Of a stretch of DNA of 41,648 nucleotides, positions 7,246 through 15,314 are shown piece after piece. The stretch is from SAR324 cluster bacterium (GTDB lineage: Bacteria > SAR324 > XYD2-FULL-50-16): assembly GCA_028282885.1 (NCBI GenBank), contig JANQGX010000040.1:1-41648 (forward strand). Direction: 5' to 3'. Each line of letters starts with the position of its first letter. Positions within the stretch are counted from its first letter, which is position 1. The notes under the pieces are model-generated. The model did no database searches. It had not been told where the DNA came from and was given only the letters and a program-made list of their open reading frames with translations. A program made the position numbers and the translations under genes.

Positions 7246-8547
7246 ATGAGTCCATCTCTTATCGGTTTTGTCGGGTTAATGATATTGATGGTGCTGCTGA
7301 TTTGCAGAATGCAAATCGGCGTCTGTATGGGATTGGTCGGTTTTTGCGGATTTGCGTTCATCATCGGATTCGAACCTGCCTTGAGTCTGTTGAAAACGAT
7401 ACCTTATGAAACTTTTAAACAGCAAAGTCTCAGTGTGATTCCACTCTTCATTCTGATGGGGTCTTTCTGCTTTTCAGCCGGAATCACGGAGGATCTTTAC
7501 AGGGCGGTTCACACTTGGATGGGCCACTTAAGAGGCGGCTTGGCAATGGCGACGGTGGTCGCTTGCGCCTGTTTTGCTGCCATCAGTGGTTCCAGCCTCG
7601 CGACAGTGGCTACGCTTGGCAGAGTTGCCATGCCGGAGATGAAGAGATATAAATACTCTCCATCCCTTTCCAGCGGGGCTATCGCGGCTGGAGGATCGAT
7701 TGGAATCCTGATCCCACCCAGCGTTATCTTAATTATTTACGGAATCATTACGGAACAGTCTATTGGAAAACTATTTCTGGCCGGTTTTATCCCGGGAATA
7801 CTTGAAGCTGTTTTCTATATGGCTACCATCTGGTTTTTAACCAAGCGAAATCCGGAATTAGGACCGAGAGCCCCCAGAACCACCGGCAGGGAAAAGCTAG
7901 TAGCCCTGGGCAGCACTTGGGAAGTCATTGTTCTTTTTTTAGTGGTGATCGGAGGGATATACCTGGGTTGGTTTACGCCAACCGAAGCCGCCGGAATTGG
8001 CGCTTTCGGCGCCTTTTTTTTTACGATTGTCAGACGAAAGCTTACTTGGGCATCTTTTAAGGGGAGTCTGGTTAGCACCAGCTTAACAACAGGAATGCTC
8101 TTCTCCATTATTTTGGGCGCATTGATTTTGGGATACTTTTTGACAATCTCCCGGTTGCCATACGAGCTTGCAGCAACTGTTTCCACCCTGCCCGTGAACC
8201 GATATGTAATTTTGGTACTTATTTTGTTCACGACACTAGCGCTGGGCTGCGTTATGGATTCCATGGCAATTATTTTGCTAACGATTCCTGTTTTTTATCC
8301 GCTAATTTTGCAACTGGGCTTTGATCCCATCTGGTTTGGAATACTGGTCGTCAGAGTCACTGAAATGGGCTTGATCACCCCACCCGTTGGTTTAAACGTT
8401 TATATTATCAAAGGAATGACAAATATTCCAATGAAAACAGTATTCAAAGGTGTTTATCCATTCCTGTTGGCAGATTTGTTGGAAATAATTTTATTGATTT
8501 CTGTTCCACAATTAACCCTGTTTCTTCCCAGCCTGATGGATATTTGA
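7246..8547 (+). CDS. dctM: TRAP transporter large permease subunit DctM (operon 2)
   Basis: Large permease subunit, 433 residues, exactly the length of the first DctM. Family segments are intact: VIPLFILMGSF, FAAISGSSLATVATLG, GGSIGILIPPSVILIIYG and LITPPVGLNVYIIKGM. It begins six bases after dctQ and closes the second TRAP operon. Downstream, GACAAAAAA (8551-8559) and TTTTTTGTC (8591-8599) are complementary and could form a weak AT-rich hairpin facing the convergent dehalogenase-family gene. Function is secure at family level; the substrate is unknown. Confidence 0.94.
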   Translation: MSPSLIGFVGLMILMVLLICRMQIGVCMGLVGFCGFAFIIGFEPALSLLKTIPYETFKQQSLSVIPLFILMGSFCFSAGITEDLYRAVHTWMGHLRGGLAMATVVACACFAAISGSSLATVATLGRVAMPEMKRYKYSPSLSSGAIAAGGSIGILIPPSVILIIYGIITEQSIGKLFLAGFIPGILEAVFYMATIWFLTKRNPELGPRAPRTTGREKLVALGSTWEVIVLFLVVIGGIYLGWFTPTEAAGIGAFGAFFFTIVRRKLTWASFKGSLVSTSLTTGMLFSIILGALILGYFLTISRLPYELAATVSTLPVNRYVILVLILFTTLALGCVMDSMAIILLTIPVFYPLILQLGFDPIWFGILVVRVTEMGLITPPVGLNVYIIKGMTNIPMKTVFKGVYPFLLADLLEIILLISVPQLTLFLPSLMDI

Positions 8548-8740
8548 GATGACAAAAAATGAGGTAAGGTTCACCCTGCTGATTTAAGCTTTTTTTGTCG
8601 GACGATAACGTTCATAAAACATCAAGTAACGCTGAAAGTGTTATTTTTCATGTTTATTGCGCCTTTTTGTTTTATCTCAAGTCTGAGGTGATTCAAGGTA
8701 TATGAAAAACGAGAAAATCAGCCTGGATAAACACAATGTC

Positions 8741-10171
8741 CTATTGAGGTTTGTAGTTGACCCAAGCCGGAGACCGACGGGTTTTCCATTTTCTGCCGTA
8801 CACCACATTATCCAAATGTGGAAGGAGTTTCCGTGCTACAGGTGATCGTTTTAACAGCCATTTGATTAACCGATGAATGGACCTGTTAGGCCGACTAAAG
8901 GGGCAAATAATCATGCAGACCCCGCAGTCCGTTCCTACCCTACCCCAGTATGCGTAACAGGAATCATCGTCCAAAATCCAGCGTAGCAGACCATTCTTAA
9001 CGATTTTACCTTCCATAGGGATGGATCGGGAAGGACAGGACTCGGCACATTTTTTACAAGCCTGGCAAAATTCATCCACGCCGAGATCTACCGGTTTGTC
9101 GGCGACCAGCGGCATATCGGTCAAAACAGCCGCCAAGCGAAGACGGGCTCCAAACTTTTCGGAGATCACGTAACCCATTCGGGAGAATTGGCCAATTCCG
9201 GCGTCAATCGCCAAAGGCACCATCAGAGACTCATAATGGGATGCGTAGTCTGCCGCTGCCTCATAACCTGATTGGGCGAACCAATTGGCAATGGTTGAAG
9301 TGATAAAAGCTCCCATCGAATAATTGCGCATGGTTTCCACCAACACCGGTGAATGGGGAGCGGCATACATCACTTCGTGATCCATCTCGGTAGCGATAAC
9401 GACTGCATAGGTAAAGTTCCGGTTTATTTCTTGTCCCCAGGTGTTTATATCTTGGTATTCACGAAGATGTCCCTTATGGGAATACATCCAGCGCTGGTCA
9501 ATTTTGGCTATCCCTACCAGATCGGCTCCCAGTTGAAGCGCCCATTTTTTAATTCTTTCGGTTGCTTCTTGGGGATCAATTTGGATTTGTTCATCGCCCT
9601 GCGGGACCTGCGGATGTGGGTTGCTCTCCATCGTTTTGATGCCGGAGAAACTTCCCTTAACCATATTGACAATTATAGGGGGGCTACCATCAACAGAGCA
9701 AATCCTGCCTAGATTGCCGCCCTTGGCACGGCGCAGGTCATCCCGCTCTTTAAGGTCGGGATGAGTTTCATAGTACTGTTTGTATCGCTCGCTTCCCGGC
9801 TCCAGGGATTCATTCCGGGCAAACACTACATCCCGCTCATCAAATTTTTCCACATCACCCACGACACACCCTGACGTACCTTTGAGTGCCGAAGCGTTTT
9901 TCCTGCCGGGTACGAGTAAAATTAACCCGAAAAAAACCAAAACTGTGAGATAAATCAGTAAGATGTATTGAAAGATTGGTACAGTGATGAGAAGAAAAAC
10001 AAAACAAATGTGTATGGCCAAGCCAGCGAGCCCGAATTTAACAGCCCTGGTTTCCTGTTCCCGCCAAGATTCATGGAAAAATAGGCCGGCTACTCCAATC
10101 ATGGCCAGGTTAAATATAAATGTAATAACCATTACAGTTGTTCCTAGTTCCATCATAAATTCAAACCTCAT
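8741..10171 (-). CDS. Membrane-anchored reductive dehalogenase (RdhA)-family corrinoid/iron-sulfur protein
   Basis: The 476-residue product matches the RdhA family: RNYSMG with Tyr284 where the family has its active-site Tyr, then GYEAA, PLAIDAGIGQFSRMG, GARLRLAAVLTDMPLVADKPVD, and two 4Fe-4S motifs (C369-C372-C375-C379-P and C405-C416-C419-C423-P). Known members bind a corrinoid and remove halogen reductively. It lacks the twin-arginine signal of classical exported RdhA. Instead it has three helices (about 11-31, 44-63, 65-87), and positive charges (WREQETRAVK; GRKNASALK) place the catalytic part in the cytoplasm. The usual GLGE motif reads GIGQ. ATG 10171 has a weak AGGT site; ATG 10156 (residue 6) with GAGG upstream is an equally good start. 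Regulatory module copy C lies upstream. No separate rdhB anchor gene is seen. Epoxyqueuosine reductase is a related family, but the segments listed fit RdhA better. Confidence 0.85.
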   Translation of the reverse strand: MRFEFMMELGTTVMVITFIFNLAMIGVAGLFFHESWREQETRAVKFGLAGLAIHICFVFLLITVPIFQYILLIYLTVLVFFGLILLVPGRKNASALKGTSGCVVGDVEKFDERDVVFARNESLEPGSERYKQYYETHPDLKERDDLRRAKGGNLGRICSVDGSPPIIVNMVKGSFSGIKTMESNPHPQVPQGDEQIQIDPQEATERIKKWALQLGADLVGIAKIDQRWMYSHKGHLREYQDINTWGQEINRNFTYAVVIATEMDHEVMYAAPHSPVLVETMRNYSMGAFITSTIANWFAQSGYEAAADYASHYESLMVPLAIDAGIGQFSRMGYVISEKFGARLRLAAVLTDMPLVADKPVDLGVDEFCQACKKCAESCPSRSIPMEGKIVKNGLLRWILDDDSCYAYWGRVGTDCGVCMIICPFSRPNRSIHRLIKWLLKRSPVARKLLPHLDNVVYGRKWKTRRSPAWVNYKPQ

Positions 10172-10515
10172 GTTGACCTGACTTTAAAAGCTGATGACTC
10201 TCTAAAGAATTCGTTGGCGTCGGTTGGTTGATCTCCCATCAATAGCCTTTCTCAAAGCATCACTTCAAACACTCGTCCCTACCCGTGGGCAAACGGTATC
10301 ACTACCAAGAGAGATTAGATAAGTGAATAAATTATATATGATTGATTGTAAAATACCTTTGGTGTCGAGGAACAAAAAGTTATCAATTTAGGCAATATGT
10401 AAGGAATTTGGGAGGTAAGTCGGGTGCAATTTACATTGTAATTTAGGTGGATTACTGATATTTTTAACGTTAAGCTTCAATATTGACGACTATTTCAGAG
10501 AGATAAGGGGGTGGT
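10172..10515. other. Divergent promoter region (dehalogenase-family gene / AraC gene)
   Basis: This 344-base spacer separates the minus-strand dehalogenase-family gene from the plus-strand regulator. It contains module copy C at 10321-10395 and no credible coding sequence. Sequence between copy C and the dehalogenase-family start shows no clear similarity to the TRAP leaders, so only the two boxes are shared there. Confidence 0.55.
10321..10395 (-). promoter_or_regulatory. Two-part regulatory module, copy C (upstream of dehalogenase-family gene)
   Basis: On the minus strand, box 1 is 10395-10369 and box 2 is 10348-10321, separated by 20 nt as in copies A and B. Box 1 agrees with A and with B at 24 of 27 positions each. 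Box 2 contains TATATAATTTAT, an even better -10 candidate. Its orientation points to the dehalogenase-family gene, whose start is about 150 nt downstream. It also lies 120 nt upstream of the AraC gene, a natural place for autoregulation. Because the surrounding DNA is unrelated to the TRAP leaders, this copy argues for a functional site and not just a duplicated leader. Confidence 0.7.
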
Positions 10516-11478
10516 TTGCCAATAAGATACCTTACAGAAGCTGTACCCGAACGTGACCAATTTGATTTTTGGCAGGAAGCTGCATGCGAAGCTTATATTC
10601 AAATCGGTTGCGAAACAGATTCAACGGAACGATTTGAGGGCGGAATTGTGCTGGAACGATTTCCGCGTATTTCTGTATCGTCAGTTTTTTCTGATAAATT
10701 GATAGTAAATCGCCGCAAAGAAGATATTGTTCGATCAAAGGATGATTGCTATCTATTTAACCTGCAATTGAAAAACAAAGGTTTTGTTCTCCAACATAAT
10801 CGCTTTGCTGAACTGCACGCAGGAGATTTTGCCATTCATAGCAGCACTGATATTTATCAATTGCGCTTTCCCGGTTCATACCATCAAGTCGTTTTTCAAT
10901 TTCCAAAATCGGAGCTATTGACACGATTACCCAATTGTGACCTCCTGACGGCTCAAAAAGTCGGCAAAGAGACAGGGATCGGCCAACTTGTATATGCTGG
11001 CCTTATCGATATTTCGCGATTAATTAATAAATCCGGCGAGCTCGTACAGCAGTGCCTGCAGGATACAGTATTTGATCTGATAGCAACCGGATTAGCTTCG
11101 TTGAACGATAGCAAATTCGAATTAAAGCAACCGGACCAATACCTGTTATTACGCGCAAAGTCTTATATTCACGCCCATCTTGGCAATCCGGATCTAAATC
11201 GAGAAACAGTCGCAAAAGCTATGAATGTTTCAATTAGAAAGTTAAGCGACGTTTTTGCAAAGGAAGGAAGTACAATCGCGGTTTATATACGATTTAGAAG
11301 ACTTGAAAAAGTTGCAAGTGATTTGTCGAACAAGCTTTTTCACAATCAGACAATCAGCGAAATCGCATTTCGCTGGGGGTTCAACAATCTGCAACATTTT
11401 TCCATGGTTTTTAAGAAACAATTTGGAATACCTCCGCGTGACTACAGATATCAGAAATTACCCAAAGCTAGTATTTGA
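10516..11478 (+). CDS. AraC-family transcriptional regulator
   Basis: DNA-binding regulator of 320 residues. Residues about 1-190 form an AraC-binding-like sensor domain of the FeaR/XylS-related type (opening DQFDFWQEA, then FERFPRISVSSV-type strands and LQLKNKGFVLQH). Residues about 215-312 form the double helix-turn-helix: LLLRAKSYIHAHLGNPDL, VAKAMNVSIRKLSDVF, then SEIAFRWGFNNLQHFSMVFKKQFGIPPRDYR, a classic AraC signature. The start is TTG at 10516 with AAGGGGGTGG immediately before it (10505-10514). It is divergent from the dehalogenase-family gene and is the only specific regulator in the 1.6-11.5 kb locus, so it is the best candidate to bind the three shared modules. The effector is unknown; the sensor type often responds to small aromatic or amine-derived compounds. 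Confidence 0.9.
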   Translation: MPIRYLTEAVPERDQFDFWQEAACEAYIQIGCETDSTERFEGGIVLERFPRISVSSVFSDKLIVNRRKEDIVRSKDDCYLFNLQLKNKGFVLQHNRFAELHAGDFAIHSSTDIYQLRFPGSYHQVVFQFPKSELLTRLPNCDLLTAQKVGKETGIGQLVYAGLIDISRLINKSGELVQQCLQDTVFDLIATGLASLNDSKFELKQPDQYLLLRAKSYIHAHLGNPDLNRETVAKAMNVSIRKLSDVFAKEGSTIAVYIRFRRLEKVASDLSNKLFHNQTISEIAFRWGFNNLQHFSMVFKKQFGIPPRDYRYQKLPKASI

Positions 11479-11484
11479 CCAATT

Positions 11485-11503
11485 GGTCAGGCTTGCCTCT
11501 TCG
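11485..11503 (+). repeat. REP-like short element, copy 1
   Basis: GGTCAGGCTTGC (11485-11496) starts seven bases after the AraC stop codon and recurs exactly at 14868-14879, four bases... just behind another stop codon. Similarity continues for a few bases (CTCTTCG against GTCTTTG). It resembles GGGGTCAGGC elements seen near IS200-type transposases (from memory). Confidence 0.5.
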
Positions 11504-12307
11504 CGTTTTTGATTTTATCTATCTGTAAATTTTGCTTAATATTATTTGCCACAGATTTCCACCCTGGTTGTTCAACCGGCAACCTGATCCCAAACTCAGC
11601 AATTCCAACAAGTACTGTTAATACGCATTTTACTCCAAATACCTTTCATATCCTCTTCAGTACTTGTAGCAACGCTTTTAAAACATAATTAGGGCTTCCT
11701 GAATAAGCAAATCCAGCAGGCATCATCAGCTAATGTCTGAGGCAATGCTGAAATGATGATTGAAAAGATCGTCGCCTATGGAAAATGAACAGGAATAAAC
11801 ATCAGATATCCCCCGTTTCCTATCAATTCAAGTTTTTCTCTACAATCTTCAAGACAAGATCACCAATTCCAGAGGCGGGTTTCTCCCTGGTATGAACAAC
11901 AGTAACTGGTTTCAATTTACCCTTCATCCCAGCAGTATATTTAACGATGGAATCCTTCAGCAAAATTGTTACTCAACCTATGCCATATCGATGTTCCACC
12001 AAGATCGAAAATCGCATACTTCGCGCAAACCCCGCTTTGTCATTAGTCCGAAAGGTCTATCTATATCTTCGTATTAAAGATTCACCGTCTCTTCTTACAC
12101 TCTCGAATAGACAACCGCTTCGGGAACAACTATTCTATTATAATTAGAATGCTTTGAATCAGATTATTACCGTCGAGTTGATTCTCAGCAAAGGGATCAC
12201 GCCAAATCAGAAGAAACCGACTTCTCTGAAGCGGCTTGACAACGACTTGATTACAGGGACAGCCAGACCGGGAAAAATCCTCGTGCCTGCGTGCGATTGC
12301 TATAAAA
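11504..12307. other. Gene-poor stretch, about 800 bases
   Basis: I see no gene I can support. Frames of 61 and 66 codons near 11892-12147 overlap each other, lack ribosome binding sites and have no recognisable motif. A frame starting at 12154 runs on into the ABC exporter gene in another reading frame and is a shadow. Base composition is mixed with stop codons in all frames, so this may be decayed coding DNA. Confidence 0.5.
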
Positions 12308-14866
12308 ATGAAAGAATCTCCCCTAAAGGATGTGCTAAACTCACTCCTTCATGTCAGACAGTCAAAAACACCGCTTTTTATCGGTGCAGCCTTTTTGGAA
12401 GCGACCGGTGTGGTGCTACTGGCTTATGCGATCTCAAGTATCCTGAGTGGGGTGCTTCATCAAGAGCCTGTAAGCTATGGGTTTTTTTTGCTTCTGGGGA
12501 TGAGCCTGATTGCGCGGTTTATTGCAGATCTGTTACAGAAACGCATCAGTTTGGTTGCAGCTGAGTTGTGTGACAAAGAGATTCGCCATAATGTCATAAA
12601 AAGTTTGTCGCAAAACCAAACCAACACCGACGGAGAAGCATTCAGCACATTATTTGCGCGCGCTGTCTCTTTGATAAGCGACTACTACCGCAGTTATCTT
12701 CCTGTCCTCAGAAAAGCCATGGTCGTGCCGCCGTTCCTGCTGATGGCGGTTATTTACACCGACCTGATATCCGGTCTGATTCTGTTGGTGGCAGCGACTG
12801 TCACCGTAATATTTTTGGTGTTAACGGGGAATCTTTCCCGGAAAAAGAAAGCTCGGCAATGGAAAGAACTGAGGTCTATCAGGCGTCATTTTATCGAGGT
12901 TATTGCAGGGGGTGAGACGATTCGGCAATTGGGGGCCAAAGAACGTTTCAGGGAATCGATAAAGGAGCGTGCTGACAGCTTTCGGAAGTTAACACTGAAC
13001 GTTCTGAAAACGGTTTTTGTCTCCTCATTTGTGCTGGAGTTGATGTCTTCGATCAGCATCGCCATGGTTGCAGTGATACTCGGAATTCGTCTAGTTGATG
13101 GATCGTTTTCCTACCAAAAAGCGGTAATGACGTTGATACTTGTCCCGGAACTTTTCAACTATATCAGACAACTTGGCGCTGCGCGGCATACGTTGATGGA
13201 AGCGGAAAGTGCCGCTCCCCTGGCCCGGAGCTTTCTGTTTGACACCCGTCATTCCGAAGAGGCACCGGAAGGCGAACCGAAACGCGAAGCAGGTGAATCG
13301 TCAAATCGGTCACTCAAGTTAAGTGTTGTTGCAATTTGTGCTGTGCTGCTCACAATGGCATCGCATTTCAGTCAAATGGGATTGATGGTGATCAGCGCCG
13401 TGTTATTGGCGCGGTGTGCCCTTCATACACCGATCTCCTCACTGCACGCAATTATAGCCGGTGTTCGTTTTTTTGGCCTGGCAAGACCGGCTTTGCGATA
13501 TGGTGAGCGGTTGTCAACGCATTATATTGCATTATTGTTTTTCAAAAAGATCCGCCTGTACTTGTTTGATCGGCTCAGTGGACTGGACTTCCGAACGCTT
13601 CGTCAATTGCATTCGGGAGAGGTACTGCGAACGATGGATTCTGATTTGGAAAAACTGGATAACGTTGGCCCCAAAATTGTCTGGCCGTTTTTTGCTGTGC
13701 TGGTCGTTGCCATCGCTATACCTTTTATTCCGCCGTTCAGCGAGATCTCTCCCGGGTGGTTATTCGTCGCACTTTTGTGGCTGACTGTTTTACTTCCGTG
13801 GATCTTTTATGCGCAACTCCCGGAGCCTTCAGGGTCGACGGATATTGAAAGACAAGCCCTTGATTATGCACACGGCTTGAAAGACGCCGCTGTTTTTGAC
13901 GAAGATTCGCAATTGTCACAACGATTGATGCGTTCAACGGAAGAAGAGCTGACAAAAATGTCCACCTCTCAGTGGCGACTGTCCCTGCTGCAGGGATTAT
14001 CGTTTCTCCTCATTTACATGATTTGGGGCCTAACGTTGTATAACCGGGGAAATCTGGGAGGAGAGAGCCTGGCTCTGGTCGTTTTCGGAATCATGAGTTT
14101 CACCGAGTTATTCCGTACCGTTCCCGCCATCATGGGATCAACCAAAGAGGCTGCCGCTGCTTATCAACGCATACTGAACTTAATCTCCCAACCGACAACA
14201 CGTCCTCATCACTCTTCACAAAGACAACCCGACACTGACGAGTTCCTGACGATCAAAGATCTGACCTGGAGCTGGCCGGGCAATAGCGAACCGCTTTTTG
14301 AAAACCTGAATCTTAAACTGGAGAAAAGGAAGACGTACGGATGGGTCGGACCGGTTGGATCCGGAAAATCGACACTCCTGGATATCGTGACCGGATTTCA
14401 AGCAATTCCCCGGGGCAAGGTATTTCTTCAAGGCTATGACGTCTCCGAGACCGAGCAAAACAGATTGCTTGAGAACGTTTGCTATGTTTCACAACGGAGT
14501 TTTGTTTTTCAGGGATCGATAAGGGATAATATCCGGCTGGCAAACCCGGCTATCAGCGATACAGAAATGGAGAATATTCTCAACCTTGTCGGTCTTACCC
14601 TCCAGCAATACGATGTAGACAAGGATCTGGGGGAAAATGCGGTTGTCTTGAGTGGCGGAGAAAGGCAACGCTTAATTCTGGCACGAGCGATGGCCCAGGA
14701 CAAAGAAGTCATCCTATTGGATGAACCCTTCAATAATCTTGATCAAAATTCCCAGGACCGAATTCTGCAATGGATGAAAAGGGCAGCAGGACAAAAAACC
14801 TTTGTTCTGATCACCCACCAGACCCATGGGCTTGAGATCATGGATGAAGTGATATCCGTTAAATAG
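12308..14866 (+). CDS. CydD/CydC-like ABC exporter fusion with a single ATPase domain
   Basis: The 852-residue chain joins two ABC exporter membrane domains. Residues about 15-310 resemble the membrane half of CydD (ending LVPELFNYIRQLGAARHTLMEAESAAPLA). Residues about 332-620 resemble the membrane half of CydC (GVRFFGLARPALRYGERLSTH, RLYLFDRLSGLDF, GEVLRTMDSDLEKLDNV). One ATPase domain follows: Walker A GPVGSGKST 681-689, LSGGE 781-785, VILLDE 801-806 and ITHQTH near 837. CydDC is a heterodimeric exporter of glutathione/cysteine or haem-linked thiols needed for cytochrome bd assembly, and each half normally has its own ATPase. Here the first ATPase domain is absent: only about 20 polar residues link the halves. 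No cydAB genes are nearby. The ATG at 12308 has no strong ribosome binding site. The fusion is seen; the substrate is inferred. Confidence 0.85.
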   Translation: MKESPLKDVLNSLLHVRQSKTPLFIGAAFLEATGVVLLAYAISSILSGVLHQEPVSYGFFLLLGMSLIARFIADLLQKRISLVAAELCDKEIRHNVIKSLSQNQTNTDGEAFSTLFARAVSLISDYYRSYLPVLRKAMVVPPFLLMAVIYTDLISGLILLVAATVTVIFLVLTGNLSRKKKARQWKELRSIRRHFIEVIAGGETIRQLGAKERFRESIKERADSFRKLTLNVLKTVFVSSFVLELMSSISIAMVAVILGIRLVDGSFSYQKAVMTLILVPELFNYIRQLGAARHTLMEAESAAPLARSFLFDTRHSEEAPEGEPKREAGESSNRSLKLSVVAICAVLLTMASHFSQMGLMVISAVLLARCALHTPISSLHAIIAGVRFFGLARPALRYGERLSTHYIALLFFKKIRLYLFDRLSGLDFRTLRQLHSGEVLRTMDSDLEKLDNVGPKIVWPFFAVLVVAIAIPFIPPFSEISPGWLFVALLWLTVLLPWIFYAQLPEPSGSTDIERQALDYAHGLKDAAVFDEDSQLSQRLMRSTEEELTKMSTSQWRLSLLQGLSFLLIYMIWGLTLYNRGNLGGESLALVVFGIMSFTELFRTVPAIMGSTKEAAAAYQRILNLISQPTTRPHHSSQRQPDTDEFLTIKDLTWSWPGNSEPLFENLNLKLEKRKTYGWVGPVGSGKSTLLDIVTGFQAIPRGKVFLQGYDVSETEQNRLLENVCYVSQRSFVFQGSIRDNIRLANPAISDTEMENILNLVGLTLQQYDVDKDLGENAVVLSGGERQRLILARAMAQDKEVILLDEPFNNLDQNSQDRILQWMKRAAGQKTFVLITHQTHGLEIMDEVISVK

Positions 14867-14867
14867 G

Positions 14868-14886
14868 GGTCAGGCTTGCGTCTTTG
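14868..14886 (+). repeat. REP-like short element, copy 2
   Basis: GGTCAGGCTTGC (14868-14879), preceded by TAGGG, lies directly after the stop codon of the ABC exporter. It is the exact match of 11485-11496, with GTCTTTG following. Its position behind a stop codon, like copy 1, fits a REP-type element or a transcription-end structure. Confidence 0.5.
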
Positions 14887-15314
14887 TACTAAACAATCTA
14901 AATAACTGTAATTTCTAAAATATTGTATCAGTTAAACTCTATCCTGATCCTTCCACCGACCCATATCCTCCTCATCGCCTGTAACGGTTGTTTTAACCCG
15001 GCTGGAACCACCTGCTATCATTTACTTGATGATGATAAGAAAGCAAAGCAGAAAGAGGTATTAAAATTTATGGGATCCTTAAACAAGAAAAGCTGAATCC
15101 GCACCTTTTCACCGCCCGGCTTGTCTCCCTTGGAGGCAAGCTTTGGACTCTCGACAAACATACCGGTATTCGATAAAAAAATCTCAAGTGCCAGAGAAAT
15201 TGGCTAATTTAGCCGCATCATTCTGCTTGTCGTGTTTTACGACCACGGTTCGATGATCCACCTTTATCAACCGATGGCAAATCTGCAAATTGCGATGAAA
15301 GGATATTCCGGAAA
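14887..15314. other. Non-coding or decayed stretch
   Basis: No gene can be supported between the ABC exporter and the convergent histidine kinase. A minus-strand frame of about 47 codons near 15020-15165 has no ribosome binding site or recognisable motif. No strong hairpin terminator was seen. Confidence 0.45.

Noticed and set aside
7815..8264. 149-codon minus-strand frame inside dctM of operon 2
   Set aside because: It is the antisense shadow of a well-supported membrane protein gene; its composition follows from the hydrophobic codons on the other strand.
12154..12564. 136-codon plus-strand frame overlapping the start of the ABC exporter
   Set aside because: Most of it overlaps the exporter in another frame, it lacks a ribosome binding site and the sequence is Cys-rich and unlike any family I know.
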